Positions 34,541 through 43,042 of a stretch of DNA of 64,000 nt are shown one piece after another (position 1 is the first letter of the stretch; each line of letters begins with the position of its first letter). Made by a program: the position numbers and the translations under genes. Source of the DNA: a virus; the IMG/VR virus record IMGVR_UViG_3300008450_000017, positions 1 through 64,000 of that record, one strand, 5' to 3'. The notes beneath the pieces were generated by a model. That model searched no databases. It had not been told where the DNA came from and saw only the letters and a program-made list of their open reading frames with translations.

Positions 34541-35458
34541 ATGAATACAGAAAACTATTATGATATTTTAGGTGTTAGTGAAAAAGCGACACAAGATGAG
34601 ATAAAAAAAACCTATAAAAAGTTAGCTAAGGAAAAACATCCAGATGTTGGTGGTAGTGAGGAAGAGTTTAAAAAAATATCAGTAGCTTACGATATTCTTG
34701 GTGATGAACAAAAAAGGAACCAATATGACATGTCCAGACAAAATCCGTTTGGTGGTGGTTTTCCTGGTTTCGATGAAATGTTTAATATGTTTAATAGGGG
34801 TAATCGAAGACAACAAGTACATAGTACTGTAATCACAGTTACCGTTGGAACATTAGAATCCTATTTAGGTAAAGTAAAACAATTAAATTTTAAACGAAAA
34901 TCAAAATGTGACCCATGTAATGGAACTGGAGGTGATAAATTAGTTTGTCACGAATGTGGGGGTTCCGGAAACGTCATTAGACAAATGGGGAGTGGTATGT
35001 TTATTCAAATGGTATCTATGACATGTAATACTTGTCGAGGCTCTGGTAAGATTATTAAAAACGCTTGTCACGTTTGTCACGGTACTGGTGATAAAGATGA
35101 GATAAAAACAATTGACATAAAATTACCACACGGAATTGACGATGGTCAATTTGTTAAAGTACAGGGGTCTGGTGATTTTAGAAACGGAGTGTACGGTGAC
35201 TTGGTGGTTAGAGTACAAATAACACCCGAAAATGGGTTCGAAAAGATTTCAAATAACCTAATTTACAATAAAGTATTAAATTTAGATGAAATCCAAAAAG
35301 ATGATTTTATTGTACCACACCCGGATGGTGACATGTCAATAAAATTTCCAGACACAATCGACACCTCAAAAGCTCTAAGAGTTAAAAATAAGGGGTTTAA
35401 ACAACAACCACAGGGTGATTTGGTAGTAAACTTAATACTTAAGTTCACAAGGACTTAA
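34541..35458 (+). CDS. dnaJ: DnaJ co-chaperone (Hsp40)
   Basis: 305 residues. The J domain (1-70) has the HPD triad at H33-P34-D35, which stimulates DnaK ATPase. A short Gly/Phe region (NPFGGGFPGF) follows. Then come four CxxCxGxG repeats (CDPCNGTG, CHECGGSG, CNTCRGSG, CHVCHGTG) forming the two zinc sites, and a C-terminal substrate domain (DIKLPHGIDDGQ). A complete type I DnaJ, shorter than bacterial DnaJ (about 375). Likely works with the phage DnaK at 62.4 kb in folding virion or replication proteins. Confidence 0.95.
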   Translation: MNTENYYDILGVSEKATQDEIKKTYKKLAKEKHPDVGGSEEEFKKISVAYDILGDEQKRNQYDMSRQNPFGGGFPGFDEMFNMFNRGNRRQQVHSTVITVTVGTLESYLGKVKQLNFKRKSKCDPCNGTGGDKLVCHECGGSGNVIRQMGSGMFIQMVSMTCNTCRGSGKIIKNACHVCHGTGDKDEIKTIDIKLPHGIDDGQFVKVQGSGDFRNGVYGDLVVRVQITPENGFEKISNNLIYNKVLNLDEIQKDDFIVPHPDGDMSIKFPDTIDTSKALRVKNKGFKQQPQGDLVVNLILKFTRT

Positions 35459-35616
35459 AACATCTCCAATAGGGTCTTAAACAACATTACTGTACCATAT
35501 ATTGAGGATAATAAAATATATCCGGAAACTATAACAATACCTATTTGAGTTTTTGTAAATCCTTTATTACATTTACGACATCCATTGACTTCCGTAGCTT
35601 TCTTCATTTCTATCAT
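35455..35616 (-). CDS. Small CxxC membrane protein
   Basis: 53 residues: MIEMKKATEVNGCRKCNKG, then a membrane helix (IGIVIVSGYILLSSIYGTVM). A Cys pair followed by a single helix is a layout I recall in small phage proteins. It ends convergently on dnaJ, overlapping its stop by 4 bases. Function unknown. Confidence 0.6.
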   Translation of the reverse strand: MIEMKKATEVNGCRKCNKGFTKTQIGIVIVSGYILLSSIYGTVMLFKTLLEMF

Positions 35617-35642
35617 TTTTTACTAAAAATAAATACATTAAA

Positions 35643-35690
35643 TTGACAAATAAATAAAAAAAGGTTATTATTAACATATTTATTGATAAA
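35643..35690 (+). promoter_or_regulatory. Phage-type promoter TTGACA-N17-TATTAT plus ATATTTATTGATAAA
   Basis: TTGACA (35643-35648), 17 bases, TATTAT (35666-35671), then ATATTTATTGATAAA (35676-35690). It lies 9 bases before ATG 35699 and combines the -35, -10 and TATTTAT parts seen at 26.5 and 32.6 kb. Confidence 0.55.
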
Positions 35691-35698
35691 ATACGAAC

Positions 35699-37783
35699 AT
35701 GGAGTTAATAAAGATATTATCCGAAACGGTAGTTAAAAATATTAAAAGAAAAGATCTTTTATCGGAAGCTATGTCTGAAAAAGTTATCAAACAAATGATT
35801 GATAAATTTAGTGGTGAGACAGAGGGGGACCCAAACCCACCAACTGAGGATTATGTTAGAGAACTCATTTCAGATTTTGAAAGATTTAAACAAGCTTTTC
35901 CACCGGATAGAAGAGATATCGTACAATACACATATAACGATTTAAAAACAACAGTAGAGGAGTATAAGAAAAAACAAGAAGCTAAAAAAGCGTCTACAGA
36001 AACTTTTAAAGCTTTTATGGACAAAAATAAAGGAGCGGATATTAATCAAGTTAAGGCTAATTTTAAAGCTTTCGATATGGTTAAAGACGTATTACCAGCA
36101 AAAGAACAAAATATTTTAAATTATACCGATGTTGATCTAAATGATCTGATACAAAACCAATTCGTACCATTAATGGTCATGAAGAGAAAAATAAAAGATC
36201 TTGAACAAATGGATCCTAGAGTATCATCACAGATACTTAAAATGCCAAAAGAAAGACTACAACAGGTATTAAACGATAAGTTTAAAGAGATTGTGGTTAG
36301 TGTTGGTTGGAAAAAATTCGCAACTGAAAATCCAGAATTAACCCCTGAAATTGTCTTACCAAGACTTGAAGCTTACGCCACCGCTTATTCAAAAATACCA
36401 TTCAACACTAAACCGTTAATGTTAATGACATTTGATGAATTCGAACATATTGTTGATGCTTTACCTGTGGACGAAGAGGATGAAACGAAAGTAGGTATTG
36501 ACCTGGATGATATCAAAACAATATATGAAGATGATGAATTATTAGTATTTTTACCAACAATAAAAAATGAATGTATCAGAATTAGAAAAAAATACGCACC
36601 TAACTCAAGTTGGTGTACATCCTGGGATAGAGCGGGTAACTACTATTACAATTACAGATTAAAACAAAATTTAACGTTATATTACGTAATTGATTTAACA
36701 CAACCAGCAAACTATAGAACACACCCAAATCACGCTGGTGTTGTCCTTGTTGATAGATATGGTGATAAAAGATTGGCTGACGCTACTAACTCAGGACGAT
36801 GGTCCGGAGGTCAAACAGTTAGTTGGAATGAAATCACCGAAAAGTTCCCACTACTAAAAGGTAAGGAGGATTTATTTAAACCATTACCAATTAGTGATGA
36901 GGATAGGGAACATATGAATAGAATTGAGAGTGCTAGAGTTAGTACTGACGCTATTAAAGAATTAGGGTCTGAAGCTGAAGCTGAATTGTGGTTAGAATTG
37001 GTTGGTCCAGATTTGAGTAATAGAAGTGGTGGTTCTGAAATTTACAAGAATCTAACACCAGAACTTAAAAAGAAATACATTGGTTTAAGTTTACCGTTAA
37101 ACGCTCAAATGGTTCAGGATTCAGAACCAGATGTAGTCGCTTATTATTTGAGAGAAAAAGTAAAACAATTTGAAAATAAATCATTAAAGGAATTAACCGA
37201 GTTAGATATCGCTCTCATCAATAGTCCGTTAATGAAAAAACACAAAGAAAAAATTAGAGAAATATACACAAAGGAAATTGAATTTGGTATTGACGAACAA
37301 TTTGGTGGATCATCTTTAGAAATAAGTTACCCATCAAACATTAACGCTAAATTTTCCGCTATATTTGGATTGGAAAAATTATTTGCTAGTGTTAAAGATA
37401 AAACCAAAATAACATATGTTTCACTTGAGAATACAAGTAAGGGATCCCTATATCTTGATTTACCAAACGAGATAGCTCAATTTACCAACTTACAAATGTT
37501 AATTGTTGACAATTATATCAAATCAATTCCAGAAGCTATCGGACAATGTAAGTTTTTAGTTTTCTTAAACTTATTGAATTGTCCTAGATTGACAAAACTA
37601 CCAAAATCAATTGTTAATTTAACTTGTTTGGAGTTTTTATCAACATCCGGATCCGGGATTGATGAAAATAGTATACCTGAATCAGCTAAACAATATTTTA
37701 TTGAGGATGAATTTATGGGTTATGTACAACCTAATTTCCCACCAGAGATGAAACAACACTGTCCAGCAACCTTTGACTTTTAA
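35699..37783 (+). CDS. Leader-tagged KWC-family protein with leucine-rich repeats
   Basis: 694 residues. It opens MELIKILSE and reaches KDLLSEA at ~19-25, a probable prohead-protease site; T4 Alt, a packaged toxin, starts similarly (MELITELFDE, from memory). A helical region follows. The KWC domain at ~273-390 has TIYEDDELLVFLP then NSSWCTSW. The last ~150 residues have leucine-rich-repeat style LYLDLPNEI, LQMLIVDN, LVFLNLLNC and LEFLSTSGS. May be a packaged and ejected effector; activity unknown. Confidence 0.65.
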   Translation: MELIKILSETVVKNIKRKDLLSEAMSEKVIKQMIDKFSGETEGDPNPPTEDYVRELISDFERFKQAFPPDRRDIVQYTYNDLKTTVEEYKKKQEAKKASTETFKAFMDKNKGADINQVKANFKAFDMVKDVLPAKEQNILNYTDVDLNDLIQNQFVPLMVMKRKIKDLEQMDPRVSSQILKMPKERLQQVLNDKFKEIVVSVGWKKFATENPELTPEIVLPRLEAYATAYSKIPFNTKPLMLMTFDEFEHIVDALPVDEEDETKVGIDLDDIKTIYEDDELLVFLPTIKNECIRIRKKYAPNSSWCTSWDRAGNYYYNYRLKQNLTLYYVIDLTQPANYRTHPNHAGVVLVDRYGDKRLADATNSGRWSGGQTVSWNEITEKFPLLKGKEDLFKPLPISDEDREHMNRIESARVSTDAIKELGSEAEAELWLELVGPDLSNRSGGSEIYKNLTPELKKKYIGLSLPLNAQMVQDSEPDVVAYYLREKVKQFENKSLKELTELDIALINSPLMKKHKEKIREIYTKEIEFGIDEQFGGSSLEISYPSNINAKFSAIFGLEKLFASVKDKTKITYVSLENTSKGSLYLDLPNEIAQFTNLQMLIVDNYIKSIPEAIGQCKFLVFLNLLNCPRLTKLPKSIVNLTCLEFLSTSGSGIDENSIPESAKQYFIEDEFMGYVQPNFPPEMKQHCPATFDF

Positions 37784-37789
37784 TTATAT

Positions 37790-38074
37790 ATGAAAAACGT
37801 AGACATCGAGATTTATATCTCAAATCTAATTAGGTTCTTTGAAACTAACCCAAATGACCTATTAATACTAATTGGTGAAATCCAGAAAGAGGAATTTTAC
37901 ACAAAATTGAGGGAAAAATCGGAAGATAACCACAAAAAAGGTTTGGATATAATTTTAACCAGGGAACAAATTATTAATATCGTTGTTGAAATGAAAATAC
38001 CACAAATTAATGACCATTCTGAGGTTAGTAAACTGGTAATGAAAACAAAATTTGGTGATATAATAATGAATTAA
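37790..38074 (+). CDS. Hypothetical protein
   Basis: 94 residues, MKNVDIEIYISNLIRFFETN, mostly helical, with a LTREQIINIVVEM segment. No motif. Follows the KWC/LRR gene closely and is probably co-transcribed. Unknown function. Confidence 0.6.
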   Translation: MKNVDIEIYISNLIRFFETNPNDLLILIGEIQKEEFYTKLREKSEDNHKKGLDIILTREQIINIVVEMKIPQINDHSEVSKLVMKTKFGDIIMN

Positions 38075-38084
38075 TTTAAAAAAA

Positions 38085-38115
38085 TTTGTTTATACCAAAA
38101 AAACCCTTATATTTG
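38085..38115 (+). promoter_or_regulatory. Bacteroidota-type promoter before the DUF932 gene
   Basis: TTTG (38085-38088), 19 bases, TATATTTG (38108-38115): exact consensus. ATG at 38143. Confidence 0.75.
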
Positions 38116-38142
38116 TGTTATTATTAATCTAAATTAAATAAC

Positions 38143-38898
38143 ATGATCTACACCCCAGAATTAATCAAACAAGTAGCTCCATCAGTATTCGCTACATCAG
38201 CGTCACCAAAAATGACAAGTCGATACAAATTTGTACCGACAGATCAAATCATTGAATTTTTTGATCGTGAAGGGTGGAAAGTATCTTCAGTTAAACAAAG
38301 TGGTCGAGGAATTCATTCCCTACATGAGTTAAGACTTCGAAATGGTGAATTACCTAAAGTTGGTGATACCCTTGTTGAAGCTGTGATTAGAAACTCACAC
38401 AACGGTATGTCCGCTCTATCAATTACATCTGGACTACACCGATTAGTTTGTAGTAACGGATTGATTGTACCCACCTCAGTAGCTGACAGATTTGACGTTA
38501 GACATACAGGGTTTGAGTTCGATGATGTTAAAAAGTTAACTGAGAGCTTCTCCAAAAGACTACCTAGAATCCAACAGTCAATTGATAGAATGATGGAAAG
38601 AGAATTAACTCTAGAAGAAAAGATTGACTTTGCTATGAAATCATCTAAATTTAGATGGAATACCGGATCAAAACCGACAGACTTGGATATTATGGACTTG
38701 TTAACACCAAATAGATCTGAGGACGAAGGTGATGATCTTTGGAAGGTGTTCAATGTTGTTCAGGAGAAGTTTGTTCGTGGTGGGGTTGGATATAAGTCAA
38801 ACTCCGGTCGACGAACCAAACTTAGAGGTATTAAAAATATCTTACAGAACAATCACATAAACACAAAACTCTGGGAAACCGCTGAGGAAATGATTTAA
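38143..38898 (+). CDS. DUF932-family protein
   Basis: 251 residues. SRYKFVPTDQIIEFFDREGWKV, HELRLRN, IRNSHNGMSALSITSGLHRLVCSNGLIV and a helical LPRIQQSIDRM follow the DUF932 pattern of phage and plasmid proteins. The role is unknown, though the family is often near replication or anti-defence genes. A single-gene unit with an exact host-type promoter and a terminator, which suggests early expression. Confidence 0.85.
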   Translation: MIYTPELIKQVAPSVFATSASPKMTSRYKFVPTDQIIEFFDREGWKVSSVKQSGRGIHSLHELRLRNGELPKVGDTLVEAVIRNSHNGMSALSITSGLHRLVCSNGLIVPTSVADRFDVRHTGFEFDDVKKLTESFSKRLPRIQQSIDRMMERELTLEEKIDFAMKSSKFRWNTGSKPTDLDIMDLLTPNRSEDEGDDLWKVFNVVQEKFVRGGVGYKSNSGRRTKLRGIKNILQNNHINTKLWETAEEMI

Positions 38899-38904
38899 AT
38901 ATAA

Positions 38905-38930
38905 GTGGGGGGGTAAAACCCCCCACCTTT
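38905..38930 (+). terminator. GC-rich terminator hairpin
   Basis: 8-bp stem GTGGGGGG / CCCCCCAC with a short loop and a weak T run. Ends the DUF932 unit. Confidence 0.7.
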
Positions 38931-38941
38931 AATCGAATACA

Positions 38942-39262
38942 ATGTTTAAACGAGAAGAAGAATTCATTAAAAAACTTGAGGAGAATACTGGTAAGGTACA
39001 TTCTGTAATACATTACTTAGATCCAGTTAAAATAACTCCAGTTATGTTGATGGAAAGAAAATATACCATTAAACATCTCGATGGATATTCTTTAAACGGT
39101 ACCATGTATCACGATGAAGCTTCGTTTATATCACCATCCGGGTTTCTAATATATTTATCCAAAAGTAGAGATGAGGATATTTATCAAATGAAGATTATTT
39201 ATAGAACTGATCAATTTGATGAGGTTAGTCTCTTCATTAAAAATTTAACAAAATTAAAATAA
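38942..39262 (+). CDS. Hypothetical protein
   Basis: 106 residues, beta-rich after a charged helix (KREEEFIKKLEEN). Central YTIKHLDGYSLNGTMY. No recognised motif. First gene of a unit with thioredoxin and glutaredoxin. Confidence 0.6.
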   Translation: MFKREEEFIKKLEENTGKVHSVIHYLDPVKITPVMLMERKYTIKHLDGYSLNGTMYHDEASFISPSGFLIYLSKSRDEDIYQMKIIYRTDQFDEVSLFIKNLTKLK

Positions 39263-39263
39263 A

Positions 39264-39578
39264 ATGGAAATTAGTAGCGTTGACTTACAGGAAAAAATAA
39301 ACTCTGGTGAAAAAATCATAGTTGAATTCTGGGCTGAATGGTGTGGACCATGTAGAATGATGAAACCAATATTTGAAAAGGTATCATCAGAAAATAAAAC
39401 AGATGTTCACATGTTTACAATGAATGTGGATTTGAATCGTGAGATAGCTATGTCACTTGGTATTCGTAGTATCCCAACAACCAAAGTATTTAACTCAGGT
39501 GAAAACATTGACACCAAGGTTGGTGTGTTAAATGAGTCACAAATAAACGGAATGGTAAACGAATTGATAAATGGATAA
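39264..39578 (+). CDS. Thioredoxin
   Basis: 104 residues, full thioredoxin fold. Active site WCGPC with C27 and C30, the cis-proline in SIPTTKVF (~75-82). Reduces disulfides, classically supplying ribonucleotide reductase; in T7 host thioredoxin is a polymerase clamp. ATG lies 1 base after the previous stop, and the gene overlaps the glutaredoxin gene by 8 bases. Confidence 0.95.
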   Translation: MEISSVDLQEKINSGEKIIVEFWAEWCGPCRMMKPIFEKVSSENKTDVHMFTMNVDLNREIAMSLGIRSIPTTKVFNSGENIDTKVGVLNESQINGMVNELING

Positions 39579-39858
39579 GGTAGTTATTTTATTCACTATG
39601 GAATCTTGTCCATATTGTCACATGTTAAAAGAAATGTTGGATAAAGAGAACATCACTTATTATGATAGGGATATAAATAAACACAAGGAAGAATATGATA
39701 TGTTTGTGGAAGTCACACAGAATGAATTTGTTCCAGCGTTTATGTTGATTGAATCCCCGGAAAGTGAAGAACCTAGTACAAATTTATACGCTCCCGAAAG
39801 GGATTTTGACGACCTGGAAGATGGTGTCGGTATAATCAAAGAATTTTTTGAAAAATAA
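39571..39858 (+). CDS. Glutaredoxin
   Basis: 95 residues. CPYC active site (C13, C16) after a VVILFTMES strand, and FVPAFML with the cis-proline. Compared with usual glutaredoxins it has an acidic insertion (ESPESEEPSTN) near 63-73. Probably feeds electrons to phage or host ribonucleotide reductase, as phage glutaredoxins do. No reductase gene is in the window. Confidence 0.9.
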   Translation: MDKVVILFTMESCPYCHMLKEMLDKENITYYDRDINKHKEEYDMFVEVTQNEFVPAFMLIESPESEEPSTNLYAPERDFDDLEDGVGIIKEFFEK

Positions 39859-39860
39859 AA

Positions 39861-39888
39861 AAACCCCCACTTAAAATGGGGGTTTCGT
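39861..39888. terminator. Bidirectional terminator between convergent genes
   Basis: 9-bp stem AAACCCCCA / TGGGGGTTT, 7-base loop, T run on the plus side and a longer T run on the minus side. Serves glutaredoxin and the 39891-40589 gene. Confidence 0.9.
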
Positions 39889-39890
39889 TT

Positions 39891-40589
39891 TTAAAATAAA
39901 ATAGTATCTTTTAATCTGTCTTGGATCAGGTAAGGTTTGGATTTATTTGGATCTAGTACATCATGTATTAAATCATACTTAGTTAGTTTACTACTAAACT
40001 CTTCCAGATTAAAATCAAATACGTCCAGTATCATCGACTTAACTCTATGGTCAACTTTATCACCTTTACTTGTGATGACCCTAATTTTAAAATCATCATC
40101 CTCATCTAGTTCTTTTGTAAAATAAAAATACACCTCATCGGTACCAATTGAACTGTAACAGTGGTTGAAAATGTAGTGGGAATAATAAACCATTAATCGA
40201 CCACAATTTAAACTGTGACCATACGGGAATTCAGAACTTACTGATACTTCAGATACCGGTTCCGGTTCCTCAACGTACAGTGACCTATTTACCTTAACCC
40301 ACCCACGTTCAATATTCTTTATTTTTTCACCATACTTAATCAGATCGATTATATTTATGGTTTCGATATCAACATCGGTTAATACCTCACTAAACCAGTC
40401 GACAAACTCATCCCTTACTTTGTTTAAATCCAAAATTGACAAACTAGTCGTTAAACCATTAACAACGAAAAAAGGTCCACAGTCGGTAACCTGAATTATG
40501 GAATTTTCTGTTTTATTTATTTTGGATAATACAAATTCTGAAAATAAGTTAACAACACCTCTTCTAGAATTTTTGTTTATTAATCTCAT
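39891..40589 (-). CDS. Conserved-looking phage hypothetical protein
   Basis: 232 residues. Contains CGPFFVVNGLTTS (~37-49), FPYGHSLNCGRLMVYYSHYIFNH (given in part: GRLMVYYSHYIFN) near 128-146, and a final KPYLIQDRLKDTILF. The strong aromatic/His block suggests an enzyme or binding site, but I cannot assign it. I considered an S-adenosylmethionine-synthetase relative and could not support it. A TATTTAT-type motif precedes it on the minus strand. Confidence 0.6.
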   Translation of the reverse strand: MRLINKNSRRGVVNLFSEFVLSKINKTENSIIQVTDCGPFFVVNGLTTSLSILDLNKVRDEFVDWFSEVLTDVDIETINIIDLIKYGEKIKNIERGWVKVNRSLYVEEPEPVSEVSVSSEFPYGHSLNCGRLMVYYSHYIFNHCYSSIGTDEVYFYFTKELDEDDDFKIRVITSKGDKVDHRVKSMILDVFDFNLEEFSSKLTKYDLIHDVLDPNKSKPYLIQDRLKDTILF

Positions 40590-40620
40590 ATCTTTTTTTT
40601 ACAATTGATATGAAAATTAA

Positions 40621-40636
40621 TTTAATATATAAATAG
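40621..40636 (-). promoter_or_regulatory. Minus-strand TATTTAT promoter motif
   Basis: Reads CTATTTATATATTAAA on the minus strand, about 32 bases before the ATG at 40589, just after the end of the upstream gene. Confidence 0.4.
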
Positions 40637-41623
40637 TTAACTAATATAATTGTAGAAATACTCGTTCAGGTTTTTTTTCACTAGATCACTATCAGCGTAT
40701 TCCGGGTTGTATATTCTAAGTTCCTCACCACACGTAGTCATATACATTTTAACCATGTCTAAGTAGTCGTATTTATCAATTATTGAATCTGAGTAATCCT
40801 CCATACACGTCATAAAATCCCTTAAGTCACCCTCAAAATTCTTTATTTTAAAGTAAACATCTTCGTTATCCCATATGTGATCACCATCAAAATAATCAGA
40901 AATTTTTATTTTAATTTGTTCATATACCTCATCGTTCCACGCTTCATTATAAGATAATGAATATAGTGAATATAACTCACTTCTAGTCTCACTTAGACTA
41001 TCTAACCACATTAATTCATTAAAAACACTTTTATCAGAAAATACCTGGTCTATGTTTGTTTCATTTATGGTGAACATACCATTATCGTCTGATTGGTCAT
41101 AAAACCACTCATCATTGAAATCTTCACTATCAAACTCAACACCGGATAATTTATCCAATACAACACCCTTTAAAGTTTTTAAGTTATCATCATTTAAATC
41201 ATCCACAATATCACTGTACCAATCAACATCACGACTAGAAAAAGTATACATCTCAAACCAATCTGGACTGAGTACCTCACTGACAATCTCTTCATCAGTC
41301 ATACCACGACTGTCCCCAGAATCAAATAATTTAGATAACTCAGATAAATCATCTAATTTTAAAAAATACCCGTCCTCATTTTTTTGTACATCACCAAGGT
41401 ACTTCAAAAAGTAATCAGGACCATATTTATCCAAATACATTAAACACACTTGATTTATTGTACCATCATCATCATTTCGATTAATTGATTCTATGTCAAT
41501 CTTATCCAGTAATCCTTTTTTATCAAAAAAATTTATAAATGTGGATAAATCATTGTTGAATAGTTTTGAAATTTTATACCATTCACCATTATTAAATCTA
41601 TCTATTAGTTCTGAAACTTTCAT
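40637..41623 (-). CDS. Acidic paralogue A (FNxGEW..ISKxFNND family)
   Basis: 328 residues, strongly acidic, Asp/Tyr-rich. The N-terminus LIDRFNNGEWYKISKLFNND matches the start of the next protein (ELFNDGEWEKISKFFNND), so the two arose by duplication. Segments NEAWNDEVYEQI and DYLDMVKMYMTT recur in modified form. Start overlaps the upstream stop (TAATG). Possibly an internal virion or DNA-mimic type protein. Unknown family. Confidence 0.7.
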   Translation of the reverse strand: MKVSELIDRFNNGEWYKISKLFNNDLSTFINFFDKKGLLDKIDIESINRNDDDGTINQVCLMYLDKYGPDYFLKYLGDVQKNEDGYFLKLDDLSELSKLFDSGDSRGMTDEEIVSEVLSPDWFEMYTFSSRDVDWYSDIVDDLNDDNLKTLKGVVLDKLSGVEFDSEDFNDEWFYDQSDDNGMFTINETNIDQVFSDKSVFNELMWLDSLSETRSELYSLYSLSYNEAWNDEVYEQIKIKISDYFDGDHIWDNEDVYFKIKNFEGDLRDFMTCMEDYSDSIIDKYDYLDMVKMYMTTCGEELRIYNPEYADSDLVKKNLNEYFYNYIS

Positions 41624-42735
41624 TATATATAATCTGAGAAAAATTCATTTATGTTGTTATTAACACGATCCCAATCAGGGTACCCAGGAATTCTAAAATC
41701 AATTTGCTCATATTCATTATCATCAAATAGGGACCTCATCATTTCAGTATATGATCCATGATACTCCAATAACCCATCACTATAACCACGACCCCTATTT
41801 TCATAAACAAATGATTTAACATTGTTATAAAAATCACTAATTCTAATATAGGGGGTATATTTTGTTTTATCACCAGATTTTGTCATTTCCTCAGTTATTT
41901 TTGATGAGAAGAATTCATCAAGACCATCATAAACTAAATCATAACATTCACTCTCATACGCACTGTTATACGCGTTATCATGTACATTATATAACTCACC
42001 TTTTAGTTCATCTAGGTCACCATCAAGTAATTCCTCCATAGCTTCCTGATCCTTTATTAAATCATAAATAACATCATCAGTTATTTGGAAAAAATCTTCC
42101 CTACCTTGTTGTTTCATTAATTCGTGAAAGAAATCAGACCCATAATCTTCTATGTTTAGATCCTGGTTACCGATCTCTTTGAGAATACGACTAGCTAAAA
42201 CCCGTAAATTACTATCATCAAGTTCATCGATGACATCTCGGTAAACATTATCCGTGGTGTCCCAGAATCTGTCATACCACCTATCTTCCTCCTCAAAAAT
42301 ACCTTTAGCTAAATCACGAGCTGTAACATCCCTACCAGTATCATCAAAAAACACCACCAATTCATCACGGTCTCTAAGTCTTAACCAATACTCACCCTCA
42401 CCTCTAATCTCAACATCCGATAATATCCCACCAGATATATACTGAAGACACTCATCTGGATTTTCATTTAACCACCAATATAAGTAATAGTTTTTAAGAT
42501 CATCATCCAATGAATCGTAGTCAACGTTATCCAAAAAACCGTTCTCAGCTAAAAAATCAAATAAATTTTCATTTTCCTCAAACTCCCTCCAGGATATGTT
42601 AGATATATCCAAACGATTTGAGAATCCTTTACTAATTGAAAATTTTAAAAATGTCATTATATCATTATTGAAGAATTTGGAAATTTTTTCCCATTCACCA
42701 TCGTTAAATAACTCAATAATATCTGAAGGCTTCAT
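41623..42735 (-). CDS. Acidic paralogue B (FNxGEW..ISKxFNND family)
   Basis: 370 residues. N-terminus FNDGEWEKISKFFNND parallels its downstream neighbour; a WYDRFWDTTDNVY block corresponds to DWYSDIVDD in paralogue A. Acidic throughout, with YNSAYESECYDLVYDGL. Expressed with paralogue A from a TATTTAT-type site. It shares Asp/Glu/Tyr-rich style with the large protein at 43.0-44.6 kb. Role unknown. Confidence 0.7.
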   Translation of the reverse strand: MKPSDIIELFNDGEWEKISKFFNNDIMTFLKFSISKGFSNRLDISNISWREFEENENLFDFLAENGFLDNVDYDSLDDDLKNYYLYWWLNENPDECLQYISGGILSDVEIRGEGEYWLRLRDRDELVVFFDDTGRDVTARDLAKGIFEEEDRWYDRFWDTTDNVYRDVIDELDDSNLRVLASRILKEIGNQDLNIEDYGSDFFHELMKQQGREDFFQITDDVIYDLIKDQEAMEELLDGDLDELKGELYNVHDNAYNSAYESECYDLVYDGLDEFFSSKITEEMTKSGDKTKYTPYIRISDFYNNVKSFVYENRGRGYSDGLLEYHGSYTEMMRSLFDDNEYEQIDFRIPGYPDWDRVNNNINEFFSDYI

Positions 42736-42742
42736 ACTTTAC

Positions 42743-42757
42743 TTTTAATATAAATAC
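42743..42757 (-). promoter_or_regulatory. Minus-strand TATTTAT promoter motif
   Basis: Reads GTATTTATATTAAAA on the minus strand, 7 bases before the ATG at 42735 and overlapping the T run of the terminator that precedes it. Confidence 0.45.
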
Positions 42758-42784
42758 AAAAAAAGGTGGAAACATTCCCACCTT
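42756..42784 (-). terminator. Minus-strand terminator after the MGCGC gene
   Basis: 7-bp stem AAGGTGG / CCACCTT with 8-base loop, then a run of T on the minus strand. Confidence 0.8.
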
Positions 42785-42809
42785 CTAAGTCTTTTAGTTG
42801 ACAAAGGGA

Positions 42810-42959
42810 TTATTTCTTATTGTTATAATATCTCTCAACAATTTTTTTCACAGATTCCTGTACAGTTTGATTTTTTGTACCCTCATTCTGAGTGTTAACT
42901 TGTTGTTGAGGAGCCGGAGCAGCTTGTTGGTTCCCTTTGTTTTTACATCCACATCCCAT
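42810..42959 (-). CDS. Small MGCGCKNKG protein
   Basis: 49 residues from ATG 42959, just downstream of a TATTTAT-type motif; an upstream in-frame start would include that motif. MGCGCKNKG, a Gln/Ala/Pro-rich middle, then TVQESVKKIVERYY. I recall the same plan in many marine phages. The paired Cys may bind a metal. The gene is its own unit with promoter and terminator, which suggests high late expression. Function unknown. Confidence 0.7.
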   Translation of the reverse strand: MGCGCKNKGNQQAAPAPQQQVNTQNEGTKNQTVQESVKKIVERYYNNKK

Positions 42960-42980
42960 GACTAATGTTTTTATTAGGTT

Positions 42981-43000
42981 TATTTCTATATATAAATATC
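42981..43000 (-). promoter_or_regulatory. Minus-strand TATTTAT promoter motif for the MGCGC gene
   Basis: Reads GATATTTATATATAGAAATA on the minus strand, 21 bases before ATG 42959. Confidence 0.45.
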
Positions 43001-43010
43001 CCAATAAAGT

Positions 43011-43042
43011 TATATTTGTAAAGATTTTAATATTTATTATAT
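43011..43042 (+). promoter_or_regulatory. Overlapping TATATTTG and TATTTAT elements
   Basis: A host-type -7 box TATATTTG (43011-43018, no clear TTTG upstream) is followed by AATATTTATTATAT up to the ATG at 43043. The gene may have both early-type and phage-type start signals. Confidence 0.4.

Noticed and set aside
39891-40589. S-adenosylmethionine synthetase
   Set aside because: Only a weak impression from a CGPFFVVNG stretch; the metal and ATP motifs are absent.
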